Positions 45,349 to 53,680 of a stretch of DNA of 57,715 bases are shown here, piece by piece (positions within the stretch are counted from its first letter, which is position 1; each line of letters starts with the position of its first letter). Made by a program: the position numbers and the translations under genes. The notes beneath the pieces were generated by a model. The model did no database searches. It was not told the origin of the DNA and saw nothing but the letters and a program-made list of their open reading frames with translations. This stretch comes from Pseudolabrys sp. Its GTDB lineage: Bacteria > Pseudomonadota > Alphaproteobacteria > Rhizobiales > Xanthobacteraceae. The DNA lies in assembly GCA_019689975.1 (NCBI GenBank), contig JADGGK010000012.1, positions 1 through 57,715 of the forward strand, read 5' to 3'.

Positions 45349-46221
45349 ATGAAGCCCGCGCCCTTCATACGCCACGTGCCGAGCACGATCGCGGAAGCGG
45401 TAGCGATGCTGGCGGAAGTGGCGCCGCAAGACGGGCGTATCCTGGCGGGCGGGCAAAGCCTGGTGCCCATCATGGCATTCCGGCTGGCCAAACCGGCGCA
45501 CCTCGTCGACATCAATGAGATCGCCGGGCTCGAGAAGGTGACATGCGACGGTCGGACTCTGTTCATCCGAGCCTGCGCGCGCCATGCGGCGTTCCACAGG
45601 CCGGTCGTCGACAATCCGCTCGGTGCGCTGCTCGCGACCGTCGCCAAGCATATCGCACACTACCCCATTCGCTTGCGCGGCACCTTCTGCGGCAGTCTTG
45701 CGCACGCCGATCCGGCTTCGGAGTGGTGCCTGGTGGCCGCGACGCTGGACGCAACCATCATGGCAAAGAGCATCCGCGGCGAACGGCTGATCGCTGCCAA
45801 TGAATTCTTCGCCGGCATCATGTCCACGGCGCTGCGGGAAGACGAACTGCTCGTCGAGACCCGGCTGCCCCTGCTCGCGCGCGACGCACGTTTCGGCTTC
45901 AACGAGTTCAGTCGCCGCGCGGGCGATTTCGCCATGAGCGCGGCCCTCGTGGTCTATCGTCTGCACGACGGCAAGATTACTGAAGCGCGGGTCGGCGTCG
46001 GAGGCGCTGAGGCAAACCCCCGTCGTCTCGCCGAGGCCGAAGCCGTCCTCGAGGGTCAGACCCCCGCCGCGCCGCTCTTCCGCGCTGCCGCGGAAGCCGC
46101 CGCGGCAGCGATCGATCCGTTGGAGGATCACCAGATTGACGCCGAATATCGCCGCGACCTGGTTCGCGCAGTGGTCCGCCGCGCGCTGGAGAGCAGTGTG
46201 CGAGTGACACATCCCTGCTAG
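45349..46221 (+). CDS. molybdenum hydroxylase FAD-binding medium subunit (CoxM-like)
   Basis: 290 residues. FAD-binding PCMH domain: ILAGGQSLVPIMAFRLAKPA and LRGTFCGSLAHADPASEWCL (the GGxSLAHADPASE box, here CGSLAHADPASE), then a CO dehydrogenase flavoprotein C-terminal domain (RVGVGGAEANPRRLAEAEAV). It passes electrons from the 2Fe-2S subunit to an acceptor. It is the only FAD subunit in the window and serves the two large subunits downstream. It lies 80 bp after the hydratase gene and 22 bp before the first large-subunit gene. Confidence 0.94.
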   Translation: MKPAPFIRHVPSTIAEAVAMLAEVAPQDGRILAGGQSLVPIMAFRLAKPAHLVDINEIAGLEKVTCDGRTLFIRACARHAAFHRPVVDNPLGALLATVAKHIAHYPIRLRGTFCGSLAHADPASEWCLVAATLDATIMAKSIRGERLIAANEFFAGIMSTALREDELLVETRLPLLARDARFGFNEFSRRAGDFAMSAALVVYRLHDGKITEARVGVGGAEANPRRLAEAEAVLEGQTPAAPLFRAAAEAAAAAIDPLEDHQIDAEYRRDLVRAVVRRALESSVRVTHPC

Positions 46222-46243
46222 CCGGGCATGGCCGGACCGACAC

Positions 46244-48580
46244 ATGACCGCATATACCAAAGGCTCCGGTGCGACCTGGGTGGGTCGCTCGATCCGTCGG
46301 CTGGAAGATCCCGCGCTGGTCACCGGACGAGGTCGATTCACCGGCGACCTCGCCGCAGCGCATTGGGTGCGTTTTGTGCGCAGCCCGGTCGCCTCCGGCC
46401 GGATCGGCAGTATCAAGGCGCCCCCGGGCGCATGGATTGTCACGGCAGGCGATCTCGCCGGCGTGAAGCCGATCCGGCCGATGCTGCACAAATTCGCGTA
46501 CAGGCCGGTGGCGCAGCCCATCCTTGCGGAAGGCGTGGTGCGTTTTGTCGGCGAACCCCTGGCCGCGGTCATTGCCGCGAGCCGGGAGGAGGCCGAGGAC
46601 GTCGCCGACCAGGTCATAGCTGACATCAGCGCGACGGCGGCGGTGATCGACTGCCGCGCGGCGCTCGAGACGACAGCCCCGCCGATCCACGCGCAGGCAC
46701 CCGGCAATGTCGTCGTGGAGGGCATTGTCAAGACGCCAGGCTTCGACGACGCATGGAACGGCGCGTATCAGGTGGTGGCGCTCGAGACCCGCTCGCGGCG
46801 GCAAAACGCCACTCCGCTCGAGCCGCGCGCAGGACATGCGGCCTTTGATGCCACCACCGGACGTGTCACGCTGACCTGCGCGACGCAAATGCCGCATCTG
46901 ACGCGCACGGCGATCGCCGACATTTTGGGCATGCCGGAAAACCAGCTGCGCGTGATCGCGCCCGACGTCGGTGGCGGTTTCGGCCAGAAGATGTCGCTGG
47001 CGCCCGAATACGTGCTCTTGGTGTGGCTTGCGCGTCGGCACAAGAGCTCATTTGCCTGGACGGAAGATCGGCGTGAGAACCTGATTGCCGCTTTCCACGC
47101 CCGCGATCAGTACATTTCTTTGCAGGGAGCCTTCGACGCCCACGCCAAAATCATCGCTCTCAAAGCCGATATCGTCACCAATGTGGGTGCGTATTCCTGC
47201 TATCCCACCACATGCGGCGTCGAACCACTGATGGCGATGGCGGAATTGCCCGGCCCTTATGACGTTAGGCATTACGAGTGCCGTGCGCGCGGCGTGCTGA
47301 CCAACACGTGCACCATGGCGCCTTATCGGGGCGTGTCGCGGCCGGTCATCACCTTCGCGCTTGAACGCCTGATGGACAAGGCGGCGAAACGTTTCGACCT
47401 CGATCCAGTCGAAATCCGCCGCCGCAACCTGATCGATGCGTTTCCCTATCGGACCGCAACCGGCCTTGAATACGACCAGGCAAGCTACCGACAGACATTG
47501 GAAATGGCGGCTACCCTCGTGGATCTTCCGGCCTTCCGCGCACGGCAAAAACAGGCCCGTGCACAGAATCGTCATTTGGGGGTCGGATTTGCGGCGTTCT
47601 GCGAACGCACCGGCTATGGCAGCCCCGCTTTTGCCGCGCGCGGAATGGACATCACGCCCGGATGGGAGACGGCCGTGGTTTCGGTCGATCCGTCCGGATT
47701 CGTGGAAGCTCGCGTCGGGACTTCGCCGCATGGGCAGGGCTTGCGCACCACGCTGGCGCAGATCATTGCCGACGAGATCGGCGTTAGCCCGGACAAGGTC
47801 AGCATCGTGCATGGCGATACCGATCGCGCTCCCTACGGATGGGGCACGTTCGCAAGCCGCTCGTTGGTGATCGGCGGCGGGGCGACACTGGCCGCCGCGC
47901 GCAAGGTTCGCGCCAAGCTCGTCCGGATCGCCAGCCATATGCTGGAAGCCGCACCCGAGGACATCCTGCTCGGGGACGGCGAGGCGAGGGTGGCCGGCAC
48001 CGATCGCTCGCTTCCGATCGCAGTGCTCGCGCGTGAAGCCTACACACAGACCCACCGGTTCAAAGGCGAAATCGACCCCGGGCTTGCGGAGCAAGGCACC
48101 TATGATCCGCCCGGCACGTTCTCGAATGCCTGCCATGCGGCGGTCGTCGAGGTCGACATCGAAACCGGCCGCGTCAAGCTCGAGCGTTTCATCGTCGCCG
48201 AGGATGCGGGGCGCCTCATCAATCCAATGATCGCGGACGGACAGGTGCACGGCGGTGTCGCGCAGGGCATCGGCAATGCGCTGTTCGAGGAGATCGTCTA
48301 CGACGAAACGGGTAACATTCTCACCTCGACGCTTGCCGACTATCTGCCGCCGACTGCGCGCGAAATACCGCCGATCGAACTCCAGCACCTCGAGACCGCA
48401 AGCCCGAATTCGCTAACCCAGGCCAAGGGACTCGGCGAGGGTGGCGCCATCGGCGCGCCCGCGGCCGTGATCAACGCGCTTAACGACGCGCTTGCGCCGT
48501 TCGGGGTCGAGATCAACGAAATGCCGGCCACGCCGCAGAGAATCCGCGCGCTGCTTCGCAATGCCGGGGTACCCTCATGA
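46244..48580 (+). CDS. molybdenum hydroxylase molybdopterin-binding large subunit (CoxL-like), first copy
   Basis: 778 residues. WVGRSIRRLEDPALVTGRGR at the N-terminus, VIAPDVGGGFGQKMSLAPEY (moco loop), CTMAPYRGVSRPVITFALER (active-site loop with YRGVSR), RVGTSPHGQGLRTTLAQIIA, and KGLGEGGAIGAPAAVINALN with the base Glu. It lacks the Cys of CO dehydrogenase, so it is an aldehyde- or N-heterocycle-type hydroxylase. It is about the same length as the second copy three genes on, but with a different active-site loop. Confidence 0.94.
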   Translation: MTAYTKGSGATWVGRSIRRLEDPALVTGRGRFTGDLAAAHWVRFVRSPVASGRIGSIKAPPGAWIVTAGDLAGVKPIRPMLHKFAYRPVAQPILAEGVVRFVGEPLAAVIAASREEAEDVADQVIADISATAAVIDCRAALETTAPPIHAQAPGNVVVEGIVKTPGFDDAWNGAYQVVALETRSRRQNATPLEPRAGHAAFDATTGRVTLTCATQMPHLTRTAIADILGMPENQLRVIAPDVGGGFGQKMSLAPEYVLLVWLARRHKSSFAWTEDRRENLIAAFHARDQYISLQGAFDAHAKIIALKADIVTNVGAYSCYPTTCGVEPLMAMAELPGPYDVRHYECRARGVLTNTCTMAPYRGVSRPVITFALERLMDKAAKRFDLDPVEIRRRNLIDAFPYRTATGLEYDQASYRQTLEMAATLVDLPAFRARQKQARAQNRHLGVGFAAFCERTGYGSPAFAARGMDITPGWETAVVSVDPSGFVEARVGTSPHGQGLRTTLAQIIADEIGVSPDKVSIVHGDTDRAPYGWGTFASRSLVIGGGATLAAARKVRAKLVRIASHMLEAAPEDILLGDGEARVAGTDRSLPIAVLAREAYTQTHRFKGEIDPGLAEQGTYDPPGTFSNACHAAVVEVDIETGRVKLERFIVAEDAGRLINPMIADGQVHGGVAQGIGNALFEEIVYDETGNILTSTLADYLPPTAREIPPIELQHLETASPNSLTQAKGLGEGGAIGAPAAVINALNDALAPFGVEINEMPATPQRIRALLRNAGVPS

Positions 48581-48698
48581 AAGCGCCGGGTATTCGGTTC
48601 TCGGTCCGCCGAGCGCGAGGATGGCTGGGTCGCATCCGGACGTCGCATCGCCGGCTCGCGCACGGACGGCCGGATTGCACGCAGGTAAGGGAGCGGAG

Positions 48699-49184
48699 AT
48701 GAAACCGAGTCAACGAGTCAATATCACCCTTACCATCAACGGCCGCGATTATGCCATCGCGGTCGAACCACGTCGCACCCTCGCGGACGCCATCCGTGAA
48801 GATTGCGGCCAAACCGGCACGCATATCGGCTGCGAGCACGGCGTCTGCGGCGCCTGCACCGTGATCGTGGAGGGCGAGCCTATCCGCTCGTGCCTCATGT
48901 TCGCGGTGCAGGCGGATGGCAAGAAGATCCGGACGGTGGAGGGCCTTGCCGACGGCGAGACGCTGCATCCGATGCAGCAGGCTTTTATGGATCATCATGG
49001 TCTGCAGTGCGGTTTCTGCACGCCCGGCTTTCTCATGCTGGCCGTGGGCGTACTCGAACGCGAGCCCGACATCAGCGACGAGGAGTTGCTCGACGTGCTT
49101 TCGTCCAATCTCTGCCGCTGCACCGGCTATCAGAACATCATCAAGGCGGTACGTGCCGGCGCCAAGGAGATGCGTCACCGATGA
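48699..49184 (+). CDS. molybdenum hydroxylase 2Fe-2S small subunit (CoxS-like)
   Basis: 161 residues from the ATG at 48699, preceded by GGAG; the 118-bp gap before it holds no gene. N-terminal plant-type ferredoxin domain with Cys45, Cys50, Cys53 and Cys65 (GCEHGVCGAC...SC), and a helical domain with Cys104, Cys107, Cys139 and Cys141 (QCGFC...NLCRC). It relays electrons from the Mo site to FAD. The stop overlaps the start of the second large-subunit gene (ATGA), so it is coupled most tightly to that one. Confidence 0.95.
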   Translation: MKPSQRVNITLTINGRDYAIAVEPRRTLADAIREDCGQTGTHIGCEHGVCGACTVIVEGEPIRSCLMFAVQADGKKIRTVEGLADGETLHPMQQAFMDHHGLQCGFCTPGFLMLAVGVLEREPDISDEELLDVLSSNLCRCTGYQNIIKAVRAGAKEMRHR

Positions 49185-51484
49185 ACGAACCGACGAAGTT
49201 CATCGGCCGGTCGGTTCGGCGGCTGGAAGATCGCCCGCTCCTCACCGGTCAAGGCCGTTTTGCCGCCGACATCTATTTCCCCGACGCGTGGCATATGCGC
49301 GTGGTGCGTTCTCCCGTCGCGCACGGCAGGCTCGTTTCGATCAAACCGGAAAAGGCGTTGGCCATGCCCGGCGTGCACGCCGTGTGGACCTATAAGGACG
49401 TCGCGCATCTGCCGCCCATTGGCTTCCGGCTGACCGGTCTTGCCGAGCTCGAGCCGTATCGGCAGACGGTTCTGGCGCGCGAGGAAGTGCGTTATGTCGG
49501 TGAACCAGTGGCGGCTGTGTTCGCGGAGGATCCTTATGTCGCCGAGGATGCCGCCGAGCTGGTAGAAATCGCGATCACGCCGCTGCCCGTCGTTCTCGAC
49601 GCTTCCGGTCCGCCCGGCGCCTTCGATGGCGACCACGGTACGGAAGCCGGCGTCATCGAGAAGAAGTCGGGCGATATCGAGGCCGCCTTCCGCGGCGCGC
49701 ACGCCGTCGTCTCGCTCGAGCTTTCGATCGGCCGGCATAGCGGCGTGCCGATGGAAACGCGCGGCGCCGTCGCCCGTTATGATGCGGCAACCGATATCCT
49801 CGAAATGCACGGCGCAGCGAAGGTTCCGCATTGGAACAGGGATCGTCTTGCGCTGATGCTTGGTCGCAAGCCTGAATCGATTCAGCTCTACGAAGGTCAC
49901 GTCGGCGGCGGCTTCGGCATCCGCGGCGAGCTATATCCCGAAGATGTTCTCGTCTGCGCGGCGGCGCTCGCATTCAAGCGCCCGGTAAAATGGATCGAGG
50001 ATCGCCGCGAGCACATGGTGGCGGCCAACCATTCACGCCAGCAGCACCACCGAATCAGCGCGGCGATCGACAAGGACGGCCGCATCCTCGGGATAGACGA
50101 CGAATTCTTCCATGACAACGGCGCATATATGCGCACGCACGCGGCGACGGTGCCCGATCTTGCAGCCGCCATGCTGCCCGGTCCCTATCGCGTACCGGCC
50201 TATCGCGCGCGCGGTCATATTCGCCTGACCAACAAGACTCCCTGCGGCACCTATCGGTCGCCTGGCCGCTATGAATCGACTTTCGTGCGGGAACGGTTGA
50301 TTGACGCGATCGCCGCAGCAACCGGGGTCGACGCCATTGAAATCCGCCGTCGCAACCTCATCGACAAGAATGCCATGCCTTACGACCTCGGTTTTGGTAC
50401 GCTCGGCACGCGGCTTGTCTATGATTCCGGCGATTATGCGAAGCTTATGGACCGACTGCTCGACGTCGCCGACTGGCCGGCCATGCGACGCAATCTTGAG
50501 CAACGTCGGGCCGCCGGCGAACTTGCGGGCGCAGGATTTGCCATGTTCGTCGAGAAGAGCGGGCTCGGTCCCTTCGACAAGGTGCGCATCGAGATGTCGC
50601 CGACCGGCGCGATCGATCTCATCACCGGAGTTGCCTCGCTCGGTCAGGGCGTGGAAACCGCGATGGCGCAGATCTGCGCCGAGACGCTCGGCGTCGACTA
50701 TGCCGACATAAAGGTCGTGCACGGTCGGACCGATCGCATCGATAAAGGCCTGGGCGCTTTCGCGTCGCGCGTGACGGTGATGTGCGGCGAGGCGACCCGC
50801 CAAGCCGCCGTCAAGCTGCGCGAGGCGGCGTGCACGGCCGCGGCCACGCTGATGCAAACCCCCGTTGAGGCGCTCCACATCGTCGACGGTGCGATCATGC
50901 GCACCGACGGGAGTGGCCCCTCCATGCGGCTCGACGCGCTCGCGGCAGCGGTTGGCGGCCTTGCGGCGGAAGCCGAATTCACCTCGAGCCATATGGTCTA
51001 TCCCTACGGGGCACACGTGGTGCAATTGCATATCGACGCGGATGTCGGCGCGCTGGTCATCGAACGCTACATCGTCGCTTACGATATCGGGCGGGCGGTG
51101 AACCCGATGCTGGTGGAAGGACAGATTCTCGGCGGGGTGGCGCAAGGACTGGGTGGGGCGATCTATGAAGAATTCCTCTATGCCGAGAATGGCGATCCCC
51201 TCTCGGTCACCCTTGCCGACTATCTGATGCCGACGGCGCACGAGGTGCCGAGCGTTCAAGTAGTGATCACCGAGGATGCCCCGAGCCCGCTCAATCCGCT
51301 CGGACTCAAAGGTGCCGGGGAAGGCGGCGTTACCCCGGTGGGTGCGGCGATCGCCTCCGCCGTAGACGATGCGTTGCAATGGCCCGGCGCGGTCACGCGG
51401 CTGCCGATCTCGCCGCAGCGCCTGAAGGCGTTGATACGCCGCAGCGCCCGCCGCCCAGGCGCGGCGATGCCTCCTGGCCGCTAG
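49181..51484 (+). CDS. molybdenum hydroxylase molybdopterin-binding large subunit (CoxL-like), second copy
   Basis: 767 residues from the ATG at 49181 (MNEPTKFIGRSVRRLEDRPL); the frame is open upstream only as a shadow of the small-subunit gene. LYEGHVGGGFGIRGELYPED (moco loop), CGTYRSPGRYESTFVRERLI (active-site loop YRSPGR), TGVASLGQGVETAMAQICAE, and LKGAGEGGVTPVGAAIASAV with the base Glu. The loop differs from the first copy (YRGVSR) and from the orphan at 14847 (YRGAGR), which suggests a different substrate. It is the last gene of the operon. Confidence 0.94.
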   Translation: MNEPTKFIGRSVRRLEDRPLLTGQGRFAADIYFPDAWHMRVVRSPVAHGRLVSIKPEKALAMPGVHAVWTYKDVAHLPPIGFRLTGLAELEPYRQTVLAREEVRYVGEPVAAVFAEDPYVAEDAAELVEIAITPLPVVLDASGPPGAFDGDHGTEAGVIEKKSGDIEAAFRGAHAVVSLELSIGRHSGVPMETRGAVARYDAATDILEMHGAAKVPHWNRDRLALMLGRKPESIQLYEGHVGGGFGIRGELYPEDVLVCAAALAFKRPVKWIEDRREHMVAANHSRQQHHRISAAIDKDGRILGIDDEFFHDNGAYMRTHAATVPDLAAAMLPGPYRVPAYRARGHIRLTNKTPCGTYRSPGRYESTFVRERLIDAIAAATGVDAIEIRRRNLIDKNAMPYDLGFGTLGTRLVYDSGDYAKLMDRLLDVADWPAMRRNLEQRRAAGELAGAGFAMFVEKSGLGPFDKVRIEMSPTGAIDLITGVASLGQGVETAMAQICAETLGVDYADIKVVHGRTDRIDKGLGAFASRVTVMCGEATRQAAVKLREAACTAAATLMQTPVEALHIVDGAIMRTDGSGPSMRLDALAAAVGGLAAEAEFTSSHMVYPYGAHVVQLHIDADVGALVIERYIVAYDIGRAVNPMLVEGQILGGVAQGLGGAIYEEFLYAENGDPLSVTLADYLMPTAHEVPSVQVVITEDAPSPLNPLGLKGAGEGGVTPVGAAIASAVDDALQWPGAVTRLPISPQRLKALIRRSARRPGAAMPPGR

Positions 51485-51579
51485 CGGGCGATCGCCAAAT
51501 GTCCGCCCAACTTACCGAGAACGCCCATTGCCGCGAATAAATCGCGCCCGGACGCGACGCAACCCAGGCGGTCTAAACG

Positions 51580-52056
51580 TCAACCGAGCTTCTTGAGGAG
51601 CCGTGTGACCATCCGTTGCTCCTCGGCGGTGAGCGGAATGAGCGTTGCAGCCGTGATATCGGCGGCGACCTTGATCGCCTGTTCGGTCACGGCGCGGCCA
51701 TGCGCGGTCAACGCGACCGCACGGCGCCGGCGATCCTTGGGATCGGCCAGCGCGGTGACGAAACCGCGAGCGCTCAACCGATCGACCACCCCCTTGATGG
51801 TGGCGGCATCAAGATAGATGAGGCGGCCGAGATGATTCTGGGAACAGGGACCGACCTCGTACAGCTTGGCGAGCGCGGCAAATTGGGTCTGCGTCAACCC
51901 TTCGATCATGCGGGAGGTGAAAATTGCAGTGTGTCGCTGCATGGCCACCCGCATCAGAAATCCCACCTGCTCGTCGAGCACATAGGCCTTGTCCGCCGCG
52001 AGCGGCAAAGCGGGCGTCGCCACAACCTTCAATTTGTCGCGCTGCGTCTGGCGCAT
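51580..52056 (-). CDS. MarR-family transcriptional regulator
   Basis: 158 residues. Winged HTH with TQTQFAALAKLYEVGPCSQN then HLGRLIYLDAATIKGVVDRL (recognition helix) and the wing GFVTALADPKDRRRRAVALT. MarR proteins of this kind often respond to aromatic acids or their CoA esters and repress catabolic genes. It lies convergent with the molybdenum hydroxylase operon and 131 bp downstream of the second importer, in line with it. It is the only regulator in the 36-57 kb island. Confidence 0.93.
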   Translation of the reverse strand: MRQTQRDKLKVVATPALPLAADKAYVLDEQVGFLMRVAMQRHTAIFTSRMIEGLTQTQFAALAKLYEVGPCSQNHLGRLIYLDAATIKGVVDRLSARGFVTALADPKDRRRRAVALTAHGRAVTEQAIKVAADITAATLIPLTAEEQRMVTRLLKKLG

Positions 52057-52187
52057 TTCCGACCTATCGCCTCCCGCCGTACCGCTGCCGTTCGCACCGG
52101 CACGGCAAGCGCCAAATCATGGCCGTTATCGACGGGCGGCGAAAGACCCTTTCCTCCGCGTGCGGCCTCCACCCGCCGATTCCGATT

Positions 52188-52916
52188 TCACACCGTCAAA
52201 TAGGCTCGCTGCACCTCATGATTGTCCGCCAGCTCTGCCATCGTACCGTGCCAGCGGATTTGTCCCTTTTCCAATACATAGACCCGATCGGAGACCAGTC
52301 GCGCAAAACGAATGTTCTGCTCCGACAGCAAGATCGACAGGCCCTCCGTTTTCAGCGCGACAATGGTATTCGCCATCTGTTCAACAATCAGCGGAGCAAT
52401 TCCTTCCGATGGCTCGTCGAGCAGCACCAGTAACGGGTTACCCATGAGCGTGCGGGCAACCGCGAGCATCTGTTGCTCGCCCCCGCTCATGCGAGCACCA
52501 AGGCGATGGGGCATCTCCGCAAGATTGGGAAACAGGGTGAATAGCCTTTCCGGCGTCCACACCGGCGCCGGCGCGCCGTCGGCAAAGCGGCGCGGCGCCT
52601 GCCGTCCGACGTCGAGATTCTCCATGACCGTGAGGTCGGCGAAGATGCGGCGATCTTCCGGCGTATAGCCCAAACCGCGCCGCGCGATCTCGTAAGGCTG
52701 CCGACGCGAGATGTCCTCGCCGTTGAAGCAAACCGCCCCGCGGCGGCGCGCGACCAACCCCATGATCGCCTTCAGCGTGGTCGACTTGCCAGCCCCATTG
52801 CGACCCATCAGCGCCACGACCTCGCCGCGACGGACCTCGAGCGAAAGGTCGTAGAGGATCTGCGCGGCGTCATACCATGCGCTCAGGCGCTCGACCGTCA
52901 GCATTGGCCCGGTCAC
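52188..52916 (-). CDS. livF: branched-chain amino acid-type ABC transporter ATP-binding protein LivF (second system)
   Basis: 242 residues. Walker A GRNGAGKSTT, signature MSGGEQQMLAVARTL, Walker B LLVLLDEPSEGIAP, and the LivF C-terminus VYVLEKGQIRWHGTMAELA. Together with LivG it powers the second importer. The start overlaps the livG stop by 4 bp. The start may be the internal Met (MLTVERLSAWYD), which fits the family better. Confidence 0.94.
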   Translation of the reverse strand: MTGPMLTVERLSAWYDAAQILYDLSLEVRRGEVVALMGRNGAGKSTTLKAIMGLVARRRGAVCFNGEDISRRQPYEIARRGLGYTPEDRRIFADLTVMENLDVGRQAPRRFADGAPAPVWTPERLFTLFPNLAEMPHRLGARMSGGEQQMLAVARTLMGNPLLVLLDEPSEGIAPLIVEQMANTIVALKTEGLSILLSEQNIRFARLVSDRVYVLEKGQIRWHGTMAELADNHEVQRAYLTV

Positions 52917-53680
52917 GGCACCGCCCCCGGCGAGATCGCCTTACCGGTTCCGAAATAGACCTCCTTGACCTGTGGGTGATCACGGATCGCCTGCGGATCT
53001 CCATCCGCGATCAGCCGTCCGCGCGCCAGGACGATGATTCGGTCGGCAAAGGCGAAGACCACGTCCATGGAGTGCTCGGTGAAAAGCACGGAGATGCCGC
53101 GTTCGACCACCAGCCGCTTGACCAACTCGATCAGCGCATAGCGCTCGTAGGCACCCATGCCGGCCGTCGGTTCGTCCATGAGAAGAAGGCGCGGTTCGTT
53201 CGCAAGCGCGATCGCAAGCTCGAGGCGCTTGACGTCGCCATAGGCAAGCGCACGGCTCGGTCGATCGGCGACCTCGCGCATGCCTACTTGCGCAAGCAAT
53301 GCAAGAGCACGCTCGCGGTGGCGCGCGGCGGCTGGCCGCCAGAAACGATAGATCTCGCGATTGTGCGACATGAGCGCCATCTGCACGTTTTCAACGACCG
53401 TCATCGAGTGGAATGTCGCCGCGATCTGGAAGGTGCGGCCGACGCCAAGGCGCCAGATTTCACGCGGCGTGAGACGCACGATGTTCTTACCTTCGAACAG
53501 AACCTCGCCCGCGTCGGGAGCGAGTTGGCCGTTGATGATGTTGAAACAGGTGGATTTGCCCGCGCCGTTCGGGCCGATCATGGCGAGGAATTCGCCGCGC
53601 CCCAGTTCGAATGACACGTCGTTGACGGCGCGCACGCCGCCGAAAGCTTTCGACAGCGACCGCACGGCGAGCACGCTCAT
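52913..53680 (-). CDS. livG: branched-chain amino acid-type ABC transporter ATP-binding protein LivG (second system)
   Basis: 255 residues from the ATG at 53680 (MSVLAVRSLSKAFGGVRAVN). Walker A GPNGAGKSTC, signature LAYGDVKRLELAIALANEP, Walker B LLLMDEPTAGMGAYE, and H-loop LFTEHSMDVVFAFADRI. It overlaps the fused permease gene by 4 bp. Confidence 0.94.
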   Translation of the reverse strand: MSVLAVRSLSKAFGGVRAVNDVSFELGRGEFLAMIGPNGAGKSTCFNIINGQLAPDAGEVLFEGKNIVRLTPREIWRLGVGRTFQIAATFHSMTVVENVQMALMSHNREIYRFWRPAAARHRERALALLAQVGMREVADRPSRALAYGDVKRLELAIALANEPRLLLMDEPTAGMGAYERYALIELVKRLVVERGISVLFTEHSMDVVFAFADRIIVLARGRLIADGDPQAIRDHPQVKEVYFGTGKAISPGAVP

